From contig JALKBU010000029.1 of assembly GCA_023091735.1 (NCBI GenBank), positions 1 through 64,000 on the forward strand: DNA of 64,000 nt, read 5' to 3'. Shown here one piece after another: positions 53,011 through 61,828 of this stretch (the stretch's first letter is position 1; every line of letters begins with the position of its first letter). This DNA comes from Trichomonas tenax. Its lineage: Eukaryota; Parabasalia; Trichomonadida; Trichomonadidae. The notes below the pieces were generated by a model that was given only the letters and a program-made list of their open reading frames with translations, had not been told where the DNA came from and searched no databases. Position numbers and translations under genes: made by a program.

Positions 53011-53517
53011 TTTTTCCCCAGGGGGAGTGGCGATCCTGATGTTAAATAGGGTAAATGAAATGTGCAATATGAAAATCATATAGCGCATTAGCGAATTTAG
53101 CGAACCCGCAGCGCATTCGCTAAAACCTTATTAGCGAATTTTGTCACTTTTCCACTAATTACACAGGGGTTATATAAATTATCGAGGGGAAATATAAGTT
53201 AATATGGGGGTGAAATTGTTATAAAGGGCATTTTAAGAGTTTCAATAAAAGGGGATTGAAAATAATAAGGGGCTTTTTATTATAGGGGTTCGATAAAATA
53301 ATAAGGTATATTTTTATAATTTCCTGTTCAAACTGCATTATAAAGGGTCCTTGGGCTGCTCCTTCCGGCTCCTTAAAAATGTTGAGTTCGCGCAACCAAA
53401 AAGTGCCTAATTCGCACATCCATAGGGTACTTCATTCTCAAGTGAGAGCGATGATATTGTTTAATCATTGGACATGAAATAAAGTATTTTTTCAAAAATA
53501 ACGGCTTTAAATAATTT
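53011..53517. other. Intergenic with short repeat-like segments
   Basis: No gene is seen. A segment near 53340-53420 (GGGTCCTTGGGCTGCTCCTTCCGGC ... AAAATGTTGAGTTCGCGCAAC) is the reverse complement of 49290-49370 upstream of the beta-barrel gene, so another dispersed repeat of about 80 bases is present on both sides of the two foldback elements. Confidence 0.55.
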
Positions 53518-54468
53518 TTACTTCCTCAACCATCCTTTCTTTGGAGCTGGTGTTGGTGTCTGGCACTTGAGCTGAGCAATTCTACGAGCCTCAGCCTTTG
53601 ATCTTGAGATAAAGATAAAAGCAGCGACTGCAGCAATTGCAAGACCAACTAAGATAATGATGAATATAAATGACTTGGAACCTCCTCCTGACTTATTCTC
53701 AGAAGAACCAGAACCTTTTTTTTGGGCGCGTTCTTTCTGCATTTCCTGATTCTTCTTAATCTCTTCCTCGCCGTCTGACATCTCAACTAACTCCTCCTGG
53801 ATCTTAAGACCACGGCTCATCAAGCGCTGCCTGATTTCCTCGTTTCCAATTGGATCCTCGTTTGCAGCTTCTGTTGTTGGTATTTCTGAGATTGTGGTGA
53901 CAGCGGAAGACTGGATATAGTCATAACCCTTGTTGTAGAAGTCTGTTTGGTTGGAATCTGGTGTCTGGAAAGCAGCAAGAGCGGCAAGTGGGCTGTTAAA
54001 GTCGATGAGACCCTTGAGCGGTGGATCCTGCATAAAGTCACCGCGGGCAACAGAGCGAGCAGCGAGTTCAGCTCTCTGTGCAGAGAAAGCATCGAATTTT
54101 CTTGTAAGACGCTGGTCTAATGCCTTTGTGTCGACTGCCTTGCGGACCTCCTGCCACTTCTGGCGGAGAATTTCGCGCTTCCACGCCTTGAAGAGTGGTT
54201 TCATACGAACTTGGCGGAATCTTGGGTTATTTCCTTTATCACCAAGATGCTGGTAGACATACTGAAGCTGAATTTGACGGTTGTATTCGATAGAGAGTTG
54301 GACCCAGCGAAGGCGATTAATCTTATCATTCATCGCAACATCCTTCTCTCTTTGTTCTGGAGAGAGAGCGTAGTACTGCTTCTCGACCTCCTTCATGTCC
54401 TTCTGGACAGCTGTGAGTGGGCTCATTGAGAGTGAGCAGACGTGGATTGGTGCGCGTCCTTTAGACAT
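53518..54468 (-). CDS. Tail-anchored membrane protein, highly expressed, unknown
   Basis: 316 residues from the ATG at 54468 (MSKGRAPIHV); the frame extends further upstream, but that part is AT-rich and non-coding in character. The N-terminal half is helical and charged (coiled-coil-like, EVEKQYYALSPEQREKDVAMNDKIN). A linker of Ser/Gly/Lys precedes one hydrophobic segment near residues 268-292 (FIFIIILVGLAIAAVAAFIFIS), followed by a short basic tail ending KKGWLRK. This is the topology of a tail-anchored protein with the bulk in the cytosol, in ER or hydrogenosome outer membrane. GC-ending codons suggest strong expression. No family recognised. Confidence 0.75.
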   Translation of the reverse strand: MSKGRAPIHVCSLSMSPLTAVQKDMKEVEKQYYALSPEQREKDVAMNDKINRLRWVQLSIEYNRQIQLQYVYQHLGDKGNNPRFRQVRMKPLFKAWKREILRQKWQEVRKAVDTKALDQRLTRKFDAFSAQRAELAARSVARGDFMQDPPLKGLIDFNSPLAALAAFQTPDSNQTDFYNKGYDYIQSSAVTTISEIPTTEAANEDPIGNEEIRQRLMSRGLKIQEELVEMSDGEEEIKKNQEMQKERAQKKGSGSSENKSGGGSKSFIFIIILVGLAIAAVAAFIFISRSKAEARRIAQLKCQTPTPAPKKGWLRK

Positions 54469-54846
54469 CTTTTTTTTTTCTAAAAAATTTGCGTTAAAAA
54501 AACTGAAAAGGTGACAATTAATGCAATTTACATTCACTAACTAAATGGATGATATTTGTATATTACATACAATTTAGTGATCAATCAGCTTGAAATTGGC
54601 CGAATTAGCCTTAATAATTTTTTAACAAATCTCAATTTTCAATGTCAAGCCTTGGAAATCAAAATTCAAATTCAATATCAAATTGGTATTTTAAATACTG
54701 ATTACCAATAGGTGTTGTACAAGATTAAATCAGTAATATATACATTATCACTTTTTTAAAGGTATATAATAAATGACAGAAAAAGTAACACAAAAGCAAG
54801 TATAAAATCTGTTGTGTATGAAGGTTGTCAGGAAAAAGTGATAATC

Positions 54847-54891
54847 TGACACGTAAACATGCAGATTTGACAAATAAATATTTACGTGGCG
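54847..54891. promoter_or_regulatory. Two orphan promoter-like motifs
   Basis: TGACACGTAAAC (54847-54858) and TTTACGTGGCG (54881-54891) form a divergent pair with no convincing gene on either side. They may belong to a lost gene or a repeat. Confidence 0.35.
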
Positions 54892-54955
54892 TGCGATTAT
54901 AAATCACGATTGGAAGAATGATATCCTATATTTGTTTAAATTTACTTTGAAAAGA

Positions 54956-55137
54956 AAAATTAAATTCTTGATTGGGACAGGTAGCCAAAATGCTAGCAAT
55001 CCAGTCCACAGTTCTTCCTTTCAGACTCGATCTTCGAAATAATCAGCGATTTACTCTACAGAAAGCTTCTGAAAGGAAGAACTGTGGACCGGATTGCTAG
55101 CACCTTGGCTACCTGTCCCAATCAAGAATTTAATTTT
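54956..55137. mobile_element. Foldback element with 70-base arms
   Basis: The arms 54956-55025 and 55068-55137 are inverted repeats with few mismatches; the phrases GATTGGGACAGGTAGCC, TGCTAGCA and CAGTTCTTCCTTTCAGA are shared, with a 42-base loop. A diverged third half follows at about 55170-55245. No coding frame. MITE-like. Confidence 0.65.
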
Positions 55138-55310
55138 GCTCTTCAGAGGCATTCTGAAGTGGAAATCTTTGATTTCTTAATGATGGCGTATGAAAGGAAG
55201 ATCTGTGAGTTTAGCTACTTAAATGCGTGGTACCTGTGTCAATGTTGTTTTGCGTGTCAATGAGTCACTCTGTAAAGTGTCGGATTGTCAGATTTTTGGT
55301 ATTGAAAAAT

Positions 55311-55314
<4 letters not shown>

Positions 55315-55383
<69 letters not shown>

Positions 55384-55438
55384 TAAAAAAAAAAATAAAA
55401 AAAATAAAAAATATTTTTTTTAAAAATGGGAAGGGGGG

Positions 55439-55473
<35 letters not shown>
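55315..55473. repeat. About 160-base nearly pure A tract
   Basis: Almost uninterrupted A with a few T and G. It is far longer than any other homopolymer here. It may be real low-complexity DNA, a retro-inserted poly(A) tail or an assembly artefact. Confidence 0.7.
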
Positions 55474-55475
<2 letters not shown>

Positions 55476-55544
55476 AAAGAAGGAGAAAAGGAAAAAATAA
55501 GGTCATCGGTGAAATCTTGGTGAATTTTGATTGCTTTTGAACTG

Positions 55545-55592
55545 CCTTCGGCGATGATGACCCCGCTGGCGCGGCGTCATCATCGCTGAAGG
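55545..55592. repeat. GC-rich hairpin
   Basis: CCTTCGGCGATGATGAC (55545-55561) pairs with 55576-55592 with one mismatch around a 14-base GC-rich loop. It lies 90 bases before the aldo/keto reductase initiator. Role unknown. Confidence 0.55.
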
Positions 55593-55680
55593 CCCGATTT
55601 TTTTTTGATATTTTGTGTGTCAACGAAACACCCAAAATGTGTAACTTTTCTAAAGCGTATATCAAACTCGATAAAATAAT

Positions 55681-55693
55681 TCACTTCATTTTT
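55681..55693 (+). promoter_or_regulatory. Initiator-like TCACTTCATTTTT before the aldo/keto reductase fragment
   Basis: Identical to the string before the GDP-mannose epimerase gene. It ends two bases before the ATG at 55696 and five before a second ATG. Confidence 0.6.
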
Positions 55694-55695
55694 GA

Positions 55696-55935
55696 ATGAT
55701 GCAGATCCCATCAATCGGCCTCGGCACATACGCAGCTAACGATTCAGAGAAACTGAAGAATGCGCTCATTTACGACATCGAGGAATGCGGCTACAGACAT
55801 GTTGACTGCGCTGCTGTTTATGGCAACGAGAAAGTCATTGGTGAAGCCATCCAAACGATATTCAAGCACGGCAACGTAAAACGGGAGGAGCTATGGATCA
55901 CATCGAAGGTCTGGAATACGAAGGAGCGCAATTGG
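55696..55935 (+). pseudogene. Aldo/keto reductase, 5' fragment only
   Basis: The first 75-80 codons are a clear aldo/keto reductase start: PSIGLGTYAA, then GYRHVDCAAVYGNEKVIGEAI (with the catalytic-site D and the Y of the AKR tetrad) and ELWITSKVWN. The family is about 300 residues, and the remaining three quarters, including the catalytic Lys and His region, are gone. The sequence after about 55935 belongs to the C-terminal end of a BspA-like gene on the other strand. The frame runs on for 33 codons of non-homologous sequence to 56037. The GC-rich codons and strong initiator show that the intact parent gene was well expressed. Confidence 0.85.
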
Positions 55936-55939
55936 TATA

Positions 55940-57168
55940 AATCCACAAAATGTTTCATTTCTGTAATTGCATCCAACCGTGACGTTTTGTGCAATTTGTT
56001 GTATAGTTTCCTTTGTTTGGTCATAAACTGTATCTAGCTCTCCCAAATATATTACAGCAATACGTGGAGGAACTTCACGGAAACAATCTGCTGTAATATC
56101 AATATCACTTTAAAATGAAAATTCGACTAAATTAGAACAAGATTTAAAAACATTATTTCCTAAATAATTTAAACTCTTTGGCAATTTAATTCCAGTTACA
56201 CTTGTACAGTCTCCAAATCCATGGTACTCTATAGTTGTTAAACCTTCTGGCAAATGAATGTCTTTCAAATTTATGTTGCTATAGAAACAAGATGAGCCTA
56301 TTGATTGAAGAGTTTTAGGCAACTTGATAGTGGGAAGGTTAAGACATCGATAAAATACTCCATATGTTAATATTGTGAGATCCTTTGGAAGAATGACGCT
56401 TTCTAATTTATAACAGCTCTGAAATACGCCATCACCAATTACTTGACATGTATCGGGAATATAAACTTTAGTTAAGTTCTCACATCCAGCAAACGCATAA
56501 GCACCGATTGATTCGATACGTTCACCCAAATTTATTTCAGTTATTCCATAGCATTGTATAAACATTGCTAGATAAAATGTTTTCTGATATTTTAAAACAT
56601 TTAAAATATCATTTTGTAATCTTTCACAATATGAAAAGATTTCTTGGGATTCTGGTGGAAATAATGACATTGACCTTGACGCAAAATGAAAATTAACCAA
56701 AGAAGAACAACGATAAAAACTTTCTGATGAAAATTGAGTTTCTATTCCCCATTCCTTTCTATTCCAAGCACAGAAACACTTGCAAGTTTAAAACAGTTTT
56801 TAAATACGCTATTTCCAATTGAAACCAGATTTCTAGGCAGAAAAACGGATTCAAGTGAAACACATTGTTCAAAAACGGCATCAGAAATAGTTTTTAGCGT
56901 GGAAGGTAAACTAATTTCTTTCAAATCGGTACAAAAATAGAATACACCCATTCCTAGTTCTTCTAGGCCCTCATTAAATGTTATTTTCTGTAAATTGCAA
57001 AGACTACCAAAATACAATGTAATTTTTCTGCAGTTTGAGAAAATTAGATGAGATGCAAATGCAAAATTCTCATATGTCGGTTGTTCAGTTTCACTTATTA
57101 AATGTCCCAAGAATTTGCAATCTTGGTCATTGAGCTTGGTGCAATCTGTCCGAATTTTTGAATCTATT
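55940..57168 (-). pseudogene. BspA-like leucine-rich-repeat protein, broken
   Basis: On the minus strand the frame from 57168 runs to 56742 with LRR units (LKEISLPSTLKTISDAVFEQCVSLESVFLPRNLVSIGNSVFKNC). It stops at TAG, and after restoring one base at a C4 run (56747-56750) it continues as IETQFSSESFYRCSSLV into 56700-56110 with units such as IKLPKTLQSIGSSCFYSN and GLTTIEYHGFGDCTSVTGIKLPKSL. A TAA (56110-56112) interrupts it, after which the frame still encodes DITADCFREVPPRIAVIYLG, resembling the usual C-terminal region. The 5' end lacks an ATG. BspA-like proteins are numerous surface proteins in trichomonads thought to aid adhesion. Three defects and fusion to an unrelated gene end mark it as dead. 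Confidence 0.8.
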
Positions 57169-57616
57169 TATCCTTAAGTTTTCTTCGCCCCGAATTTCAT
57201 AGTAATCAGTTTCTTACATTCATATGAAAATATTTACTCACTAAAATTGATAGCATTCCTATGAACTAATTTCTAAGTTGTAAAACTAAGTGAATGAATT
57301 TCATTAATTCAAGAAATGTGATTATGAATTTTTGAATTGAATGACATCATTATATATGTTGTCCTTGTGTACATAAATGTATGGCCTAAATTGCCACATA
57401 TCTTGTAGAGATATTTTTATGAATCTTGAAGATTCCATTGACTATATGAACTGTACTTTAAAATTCATGGTATTTCGACTTTGACAAAATTTTAATAACA
57501 TTAAAACTGATCCATCAATGAAGTAAACAGAGAGGTAATTTGTGCTATAATGTTTTTGATTAAAAAGTCTAAATATTGCAATAAACCAAACATATTTAAA
57601 CAAACAATAATAATAT
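57169..57616. other. Intergenic, AT-rich, no gene seen
   Basis: No supported gene or repeat. Confidence 0.5.
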
Positions 57617-58384
57617 CTATTTTGAAGGTGATCCCACCTTAGAAAACTTATGGAAGCGACTCGTTGCTGACTGAAAGACATCAATCTGCAACTTTTTACT
57701 TTTAATTTTTGAATCTTTATATGATTGCGGTCTCGAGCTATTCATCATCATCTGAATCTCATAGTTAAGTTGATCAATCTTAGATTTGACTTTGTAGAGC
57801 GTTGTAAAAATTTCATTCTTAAATTTAACAGTTTCTCCGTGTGGTGTTGCAGGTAAAGATTGTACCCCTTTAAGTAGTACTTGCAATTTAGCAGATTCTG
57901 AATTTGGAGACTTTGATTGAATATTTAAATTAAATTTAATGTCTAAGTGTGAATTAGAGTTGGATGGTGTTGGTAACAGATATTGAAGCAATATGGCATC
58001 CAGTTCATCTTCTGATGCAAGAATTTCGTCTAATTTGGATTTTAATATTTGAATTTTATTACGAAGCATTATATTTTTTCGTAGCTGCTGACCAAGATCT
58101 TCTTGTATTTTCGTATTTAGCTCTTGAAGAACTGCTTTATCCCTCCGAAGTTGTCGAAGCATTATCAAAGACTCTGAAACTGCATTTAATTCGCTAGCAA
58201 CCTTTTGGGCTTTTCTATTTAGGTGATCATCAGTTGCAAGACCATTCGAGTTTTGTGCAGATAAATTTAAACGAAGTACCGTGATATCGTGCTTTAATGT
58301 ATCGTTCTCTTCTTGCAGATGGTTGATGTGATCCTGAAGAGCCTTCATCGCATTCACCGCAGAATCCATTTTTTCACCATTCAT
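57617..58384 (-). CDS. Coiled-coil hypothetical protein
   Basis: 255 residues. There are two long coiled-coil stretches (about 5-55 with LQDHINHLQEENDTLKHDI, and 65-125 with LRRDKAVLQELNTKIQEDLGQQLRK), a Ser/Asn-rich middle (139-165) and a third short coil near 205-222, then a basic Ser-rich end. It probably dimerises. No family recognised; centrosomal or cytoskeletal proteins often look like this. The start is the ATG at 58384; a second (MDSAVNAMK) is five codons later. Confidence 0.7.
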   Translation of the reverse strand: MNGEKMDSAVNAMKALQDHINHLQEENDTLKHDITVLRLNLSAQNSNGLATDDHLNRKAQKVASELNAVSESLIMLRQLRRDKAVLQELNTKIQEDLGQQLRKNIMLRNKIQILKSKLDEILASEDELDAILLQYLLPTPSNSNSHLDIKFNLNIQSKSPNSESAKLQVLLKGVQSLPATPHGETVKFKNEIFTTLYKVKSKIDQLNYEIQMMMNSSRPQSYKDSKIKSKKLQIDVFQSATSRFHKFSKVGSPSK

Positions 58385-58924
58385 TATGCTAAATCAAGAA
58401 AAAATAATGTTAAACTGACACAATTTTTCCTTTAACAATTTCATCATTGAGAAAGTTAAACTGCATAAACATATATCGTAGTTTTGATTTATGAATATCT
58501 ATATATTGATTCTATAGATCACAAAAACTATGGTTATAAACTTAGGTATAATGTTTATAAGCTCGAAAAGAATTCTTTTATCCATATGCAAAAAATTGAC
58601 ATATAACCTTAATTAATATATTCTCATTTCTTCATTTTTTTTTGTTCTTTGAAAACAGATTTTTTTATTCTCCTTCGCTATCTCATAGAGCATAGTGATG
58701 GCATTATAAGCGAAAAGGAAAAATGTATTATAACATCTGATTGTGAACAATTCGATCACATATTCATTTAATGACTCAAAGCTGTGGAATAAAGAAGAGT
58801 TGCATATACCTATGCTATACACAAAATGTTTATGAGTTATGACTTTTAGATTTCGAGATCTTCTCGAGAAATACAAAAAAGGTTAATATTATTATCGAAA
58901 ACAGAAAGTGACAAATCTTTAAAG
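58385..58924. other. Intergenic, no gene seen
   Basis: The frame 58613-58876 (minus) is short and without domain. AAAGTGACAAATCTTTAAAG precedes the next gene. Confidence 0.45.
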
Positions 58925-60730
58925 ATGATATTCAATTTTATTGCTCTTTATATATCGCGAAACATGACGGGATATGTGACAGATGATATGAAAATCGAGG
59001 TGAAGGAGGGAATTATCGACAAAAACGGCACTTGTTGGGCAGTTTGGACTGACACACTTAATGAAAATGGCTTAACGCACTTCAATGTCAGCGGAAAAGA
59101 GGGAGAAACAGCAGCAAAGATGATGTATTGCGCTGGATACCTTGAAGGCTTTATGGCCCAAACACGAATTTATCAAGCTTTCAAGAATAACATGGAAGTC
59201 ATGAATTTTGAAAGTGGATTCCCTGATTTACTGAAGAAACATTACTCAGAAAACGTCGATTACATGAATGAAAGTATTCAAGCAAATCCGGAATCTCCTT
59301 ATTGGCGCGGAATTGGAGGTTTCTTCAACTTAGGCCAGGGAATGATTGATGGCTATTTGGCTGTTGCCCTTGAAGATCAAAAGATTGATCCAATTGATTT
59401 GCGAATTCACCAAAGCTTTGCAGATATGTGGGATATTTTGACGGCTTACAGCCAACTTGATCCACTCAGTTCATTACGTGCAAAATGCACAGCTGGTATT
59501 AGACTTTTACCAGATTATTCAGATATTTACGTTTTTCACAATTCATGGTCCGATTACAGGAATGCTCTTGGAAGTGTCATCGATTATGACTTCCCTCTTA
59601 CAGAATTTAATGCTAGACACGTTACATTTACAACATGCACCGGAATGATTGGTTCTTTAGATGATTTCTACTTCTCAGACACTGGACTCGTTGTTTTTGA
59701 GACTTCTTTGATGTCACAGGACCTCAAAATGCTTAAAGAATTCATTACTCCAAAATCGTTGTTATGCGAATATCGTGCGATTTACGCAATGTTTACAGCC
59801 CATAATGGATCAGACTGGACACAGATCTTCTTGGAGCACAACAGTGGAACTTACAATAACGACTATTTCATCACCGATCTCAATGTTTTCTCACGTGGCG
59901 AGAAACCAAAGAAAGATCTCATCTGGCTTGTCGAACAAGTTCCATCAACGACACATTACACATATGATGTTACAGGTAATTTGACAAATGATGGCTTCAT
60001 TGCATCATTCAATGTTCCATTTAACGAAGAGCTTTATTATCTTCTTCAGTACGACAAGGTCGAGAACAGCTCTGAGTACTACCTTCCTTACAAGATTCAC
60101 CCAAGATACTTAATTTCTGCAAGAGAGATGCCAAGAATCACAGACTTCGAGAAATTCAAAAAATTCTCTCGTTATAACAACTACCAGCACGATCAGTACT
60201 CACGCAATGATCCAATGTTCGCTATTGCTTCAAGAGAAGACTTGATGGGTAAATCACCTCAAGGTGCTTTCAATCAGAAGGCTGTTATGGGATCTCGTGC
60301 ATACACTGATGGTTCCTTCGTTTTCTGCAACTCTCCAACTAATGATAATCAACCATCATTCACTTGGAATTGCGATGCATTCAAGGATATCTCTCACACA
60401 GGAATTCCGGATACATTGAACTTCTCTTGGGTTACACTTGAAGGAAGAGGTTCAGATATGTGCCAGAAAATCACCGATAAAAACGTTTGCCAGAAGTCAT
60501 CTTATTGCGGATGGTGTGGAAGAACTAACATCTGCATGGCTGGTGATGAGAATGGCCCACTTCTCGGTAAATGCCCATCTGGTTGGCACTCTAAGTACAC
60601 CAACTTCAAGTACTACATCATTACATTAATTTCTGTCGCAGTTTTAACTCTCGTCGGTGGCTTCGCCTTGTCGTGGATTATTTACAAGAAAACTCGCAAA
60701 CCACAGGATTATGATCCTCTCATACAGTAA
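58925..60730 (+). CDS. Phospholipase B-like (PLBD/LAMA) membrane protein
   Basis: 601 residues. The PLB domain (about 20-500) belongs to the Ntn-hydrolase superfamily. Seen: AGYLEGFMAQTRIYQAF, FHNSWSDYRNALGS and FTTCTGMIGSLDDFYFSDTGLVVFETS, where the Cys (residue 238) is the likely autocatalytic nucleophile. GSRAYTDG and TLNFSW follow near the end of the domain. After it comes a cysteine-rich PSI-like module (about 512-550, MCQKITDKNVCQKSSYCGWCG), one membrane segment (about 563-588) and a short tail ending YDPLIQ, a YxxΦ-type endosome/lysosome sorting signal. A short hydrophobic N-terminus (MIFNFIALYIS) serves as signal peptide. It is likely a lysosomal lipid or amide hydrolase anchored in the membrane. 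Animal PLBD proteins are soluble, so PSI, membrane anchor and sorting tail are unusual. Confidence 0.88.
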   Translation: MIFNFIALYISRNMTGYVTDDMKIEVKEGIIDKNGTCWAVWTDTLNENGLTHFNVSGKEGETAAKMMYCAGYLEGFMAQTRIYQAFKNNMEVMNFESGFPDLLKKHYSENVDYMNESIQANPESPYWRGIGGFFNLGQGMIDGYLAVALEDQKIDPIDLRIHQSFADMWDILTAYSQLDPLSSLRAKCTAGIRLLPDYSDIYVFHNSWSDYRNALGSVIDYDFPLTEFNARHVTFTTCTGMIGSLDDFYFSDTGLVVFETSLMSQDLKMLKEFITPKSLLCEYRAIYAMFTAHNGSDWTQIFLEHNSGTYNNDYFITDLNVFSRGEKPKKDLIWLVEQVPSTTHYTYDVTGNLTNDGFIASFNVPFNEELYYLLQYDKVENSSEYYLPYKIHPRYLISAREMPRITDFEKFKKFSRYNNYQHDQYSRNDPMFAIASREDLMGKSPQGAFNQKAVMGSRAYTDGSFVFCNSPTNDNQPSFTWNCDAFKDISHTGIPDTLNFSWVTLEGRGSDMCQKITDKNVCQKSSYCGWCGRTNICMAGDENGPLLGKCPSGWHSKYTNFKYYIITLISVAVLTLVGGFALSWIIYKKTRKPQDYDPLIQ

Positions 60731-60995
60731 AATATAATGTCTTTTCTATTATATTTTTTGAATATCATGTTATCTCAATCTGTCAATACCATATGAATAT
60801 ATTCATCGAGTTAAATATTACAACTGAGTTTCAACGATATAAATTGAAAATATTTTTATTGATATAAAATAATAAAAATTATTTGGTGCTTATATTTATA
60901 TGATGGTTGTATGTTTATAGCTATGTTTGGGGATAGCATAGATTATATAGATTGATGAATGAAATAACAAGAAATGATGAGATTTTTTTGACTTA

Positions 60996-61053
60996 TTTAC
61001 ATGTCAAAAATTATTGATATTGAAAGATTTTGTAAAAAGTATGACATGTAAAT
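60996..61053 (+). promoter_or_regulatory. Paired TTTACATGTCA / TGACATGTAAA motifs before the NOSIP-like gene
   Basis: TTTACATGTCA at 60996-61006 and TGACATGTAAAT at 61042-61053 face each other, 36 bases apart. The second ends 6 bases before the ATG at 61060. These are the best matches to the shared motif. Confidence 0.6.
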
Positions 61054-61059
61054 TACAAA

Positions 61060-61755
61060 ATGACTGGAGCGAAAATGTACGATATTTCAAACCATCTCCG
61101 CGCTCACATTCGCGGGTCGACATCATTAGTGCCTGTAAGTGAAGGAGACCTCAATCCGTGGTATTATTGCAAAATTTGCCAACATAAAGTGCGGGAGCCC
61201 GTTTGCTGCAAGAAAGGAGATGTTTTCTGCAAAGAATGTATTTTAAACTACATAGTAATGCATAAGCACAAGAAATACTCGGTAATTGAAGAAGATCCAA
61301 ATATGAAAAATCAAATTAACAAGTTTTTAGATTTACAAAGGATTGTTCCTCAAGCAGACGGTGGGACTAAGATATCTAATAAAGCAAATATCAAAAAACG
61401 CACAAAAAAGAAACCAAATGAAAAAGTGGATGTTCTTTGCCCACAATGCAATAAAAAGATTAAATATCAAAAGCTTCTGCCACTTAACATCACTTTCGAC
61501 AATGATATTCCAATTTGCAATACTTGTAATCGACAAATTATTGGATCTACTCGTGGAATGAGAATTTCGTGCGGGCACGTTATATGTGATAAATGCGCAA
61601 CTGCTATCGCAAAAGAAACGAGCACTTGCCCGGTTTGCCACAAAGATATTGATTTTGAAAAAACAATTTTATTGAACAAAACAATCATTGACATGAAGAA
61701 TGCTGATGGAAATATTTTGCTGCAAAGAAACACTATCATGGACATATTTGCATAA
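61060..61755 (+). CDS. NOSIP-like U-box/RING protein
   Basis: 231 residues. N-terminal zinc-finger-like domain: YYCKICQHKVREPVCCKKGDVFCKECILNYIVMHKHKK (35-72), matching the split N-terminal U-box of NOSIP (DP.....GYLYER..ILEYI..QKK). A lysine-rich linker (about 108-125) follows, then CPQCNKKIKYQKLLPLNIT and a C-terminal RING-like domain CNTCNRQI...ISCGHVICDKCA...CPVCHKDI (152-197). NOSIP is a nuclear E3 ubiquitin ligase found in spliceosomal complexes. The layout and lengths agree, although identity is low and more cysteines are kept than in animals. The start is the ATG of MTGAKMYDIS; a second ATG is six codons on. Confidence 0.75.
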   Translation: MTGAKMYDISNHLRAHIRGSTSLVPVSEGDLNPWYYCKICQHKVREPVCCKKGDVFCKECILNYIVMHKHKKYSVIEEDPNMKNQINKFLDLQRIVPQADGGTKISNKANIKKRTKKKPNEKVDVLCPQCNKKIKYQKLLPLNITFDNDIPICNTCNRQIIGSTRGMRISCGHVICDKCATAIAKETSTCPVCHKDIDFEKTILLNKTIIDMKNADGNILLQRNTIMDIFA

Positions 61756-61828
61756 TCTATCACCAATCATTTCTTCAAGAACTCGAAAAACAAAATTAAT
61801 GTTAAAAATTTGTTCAATGGTAATGCAG

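Noticed and set aside
55420..55665. Frame ending in a long phenylalanine run
   Set aside because: It is translation of the A tract on the opposite strand.
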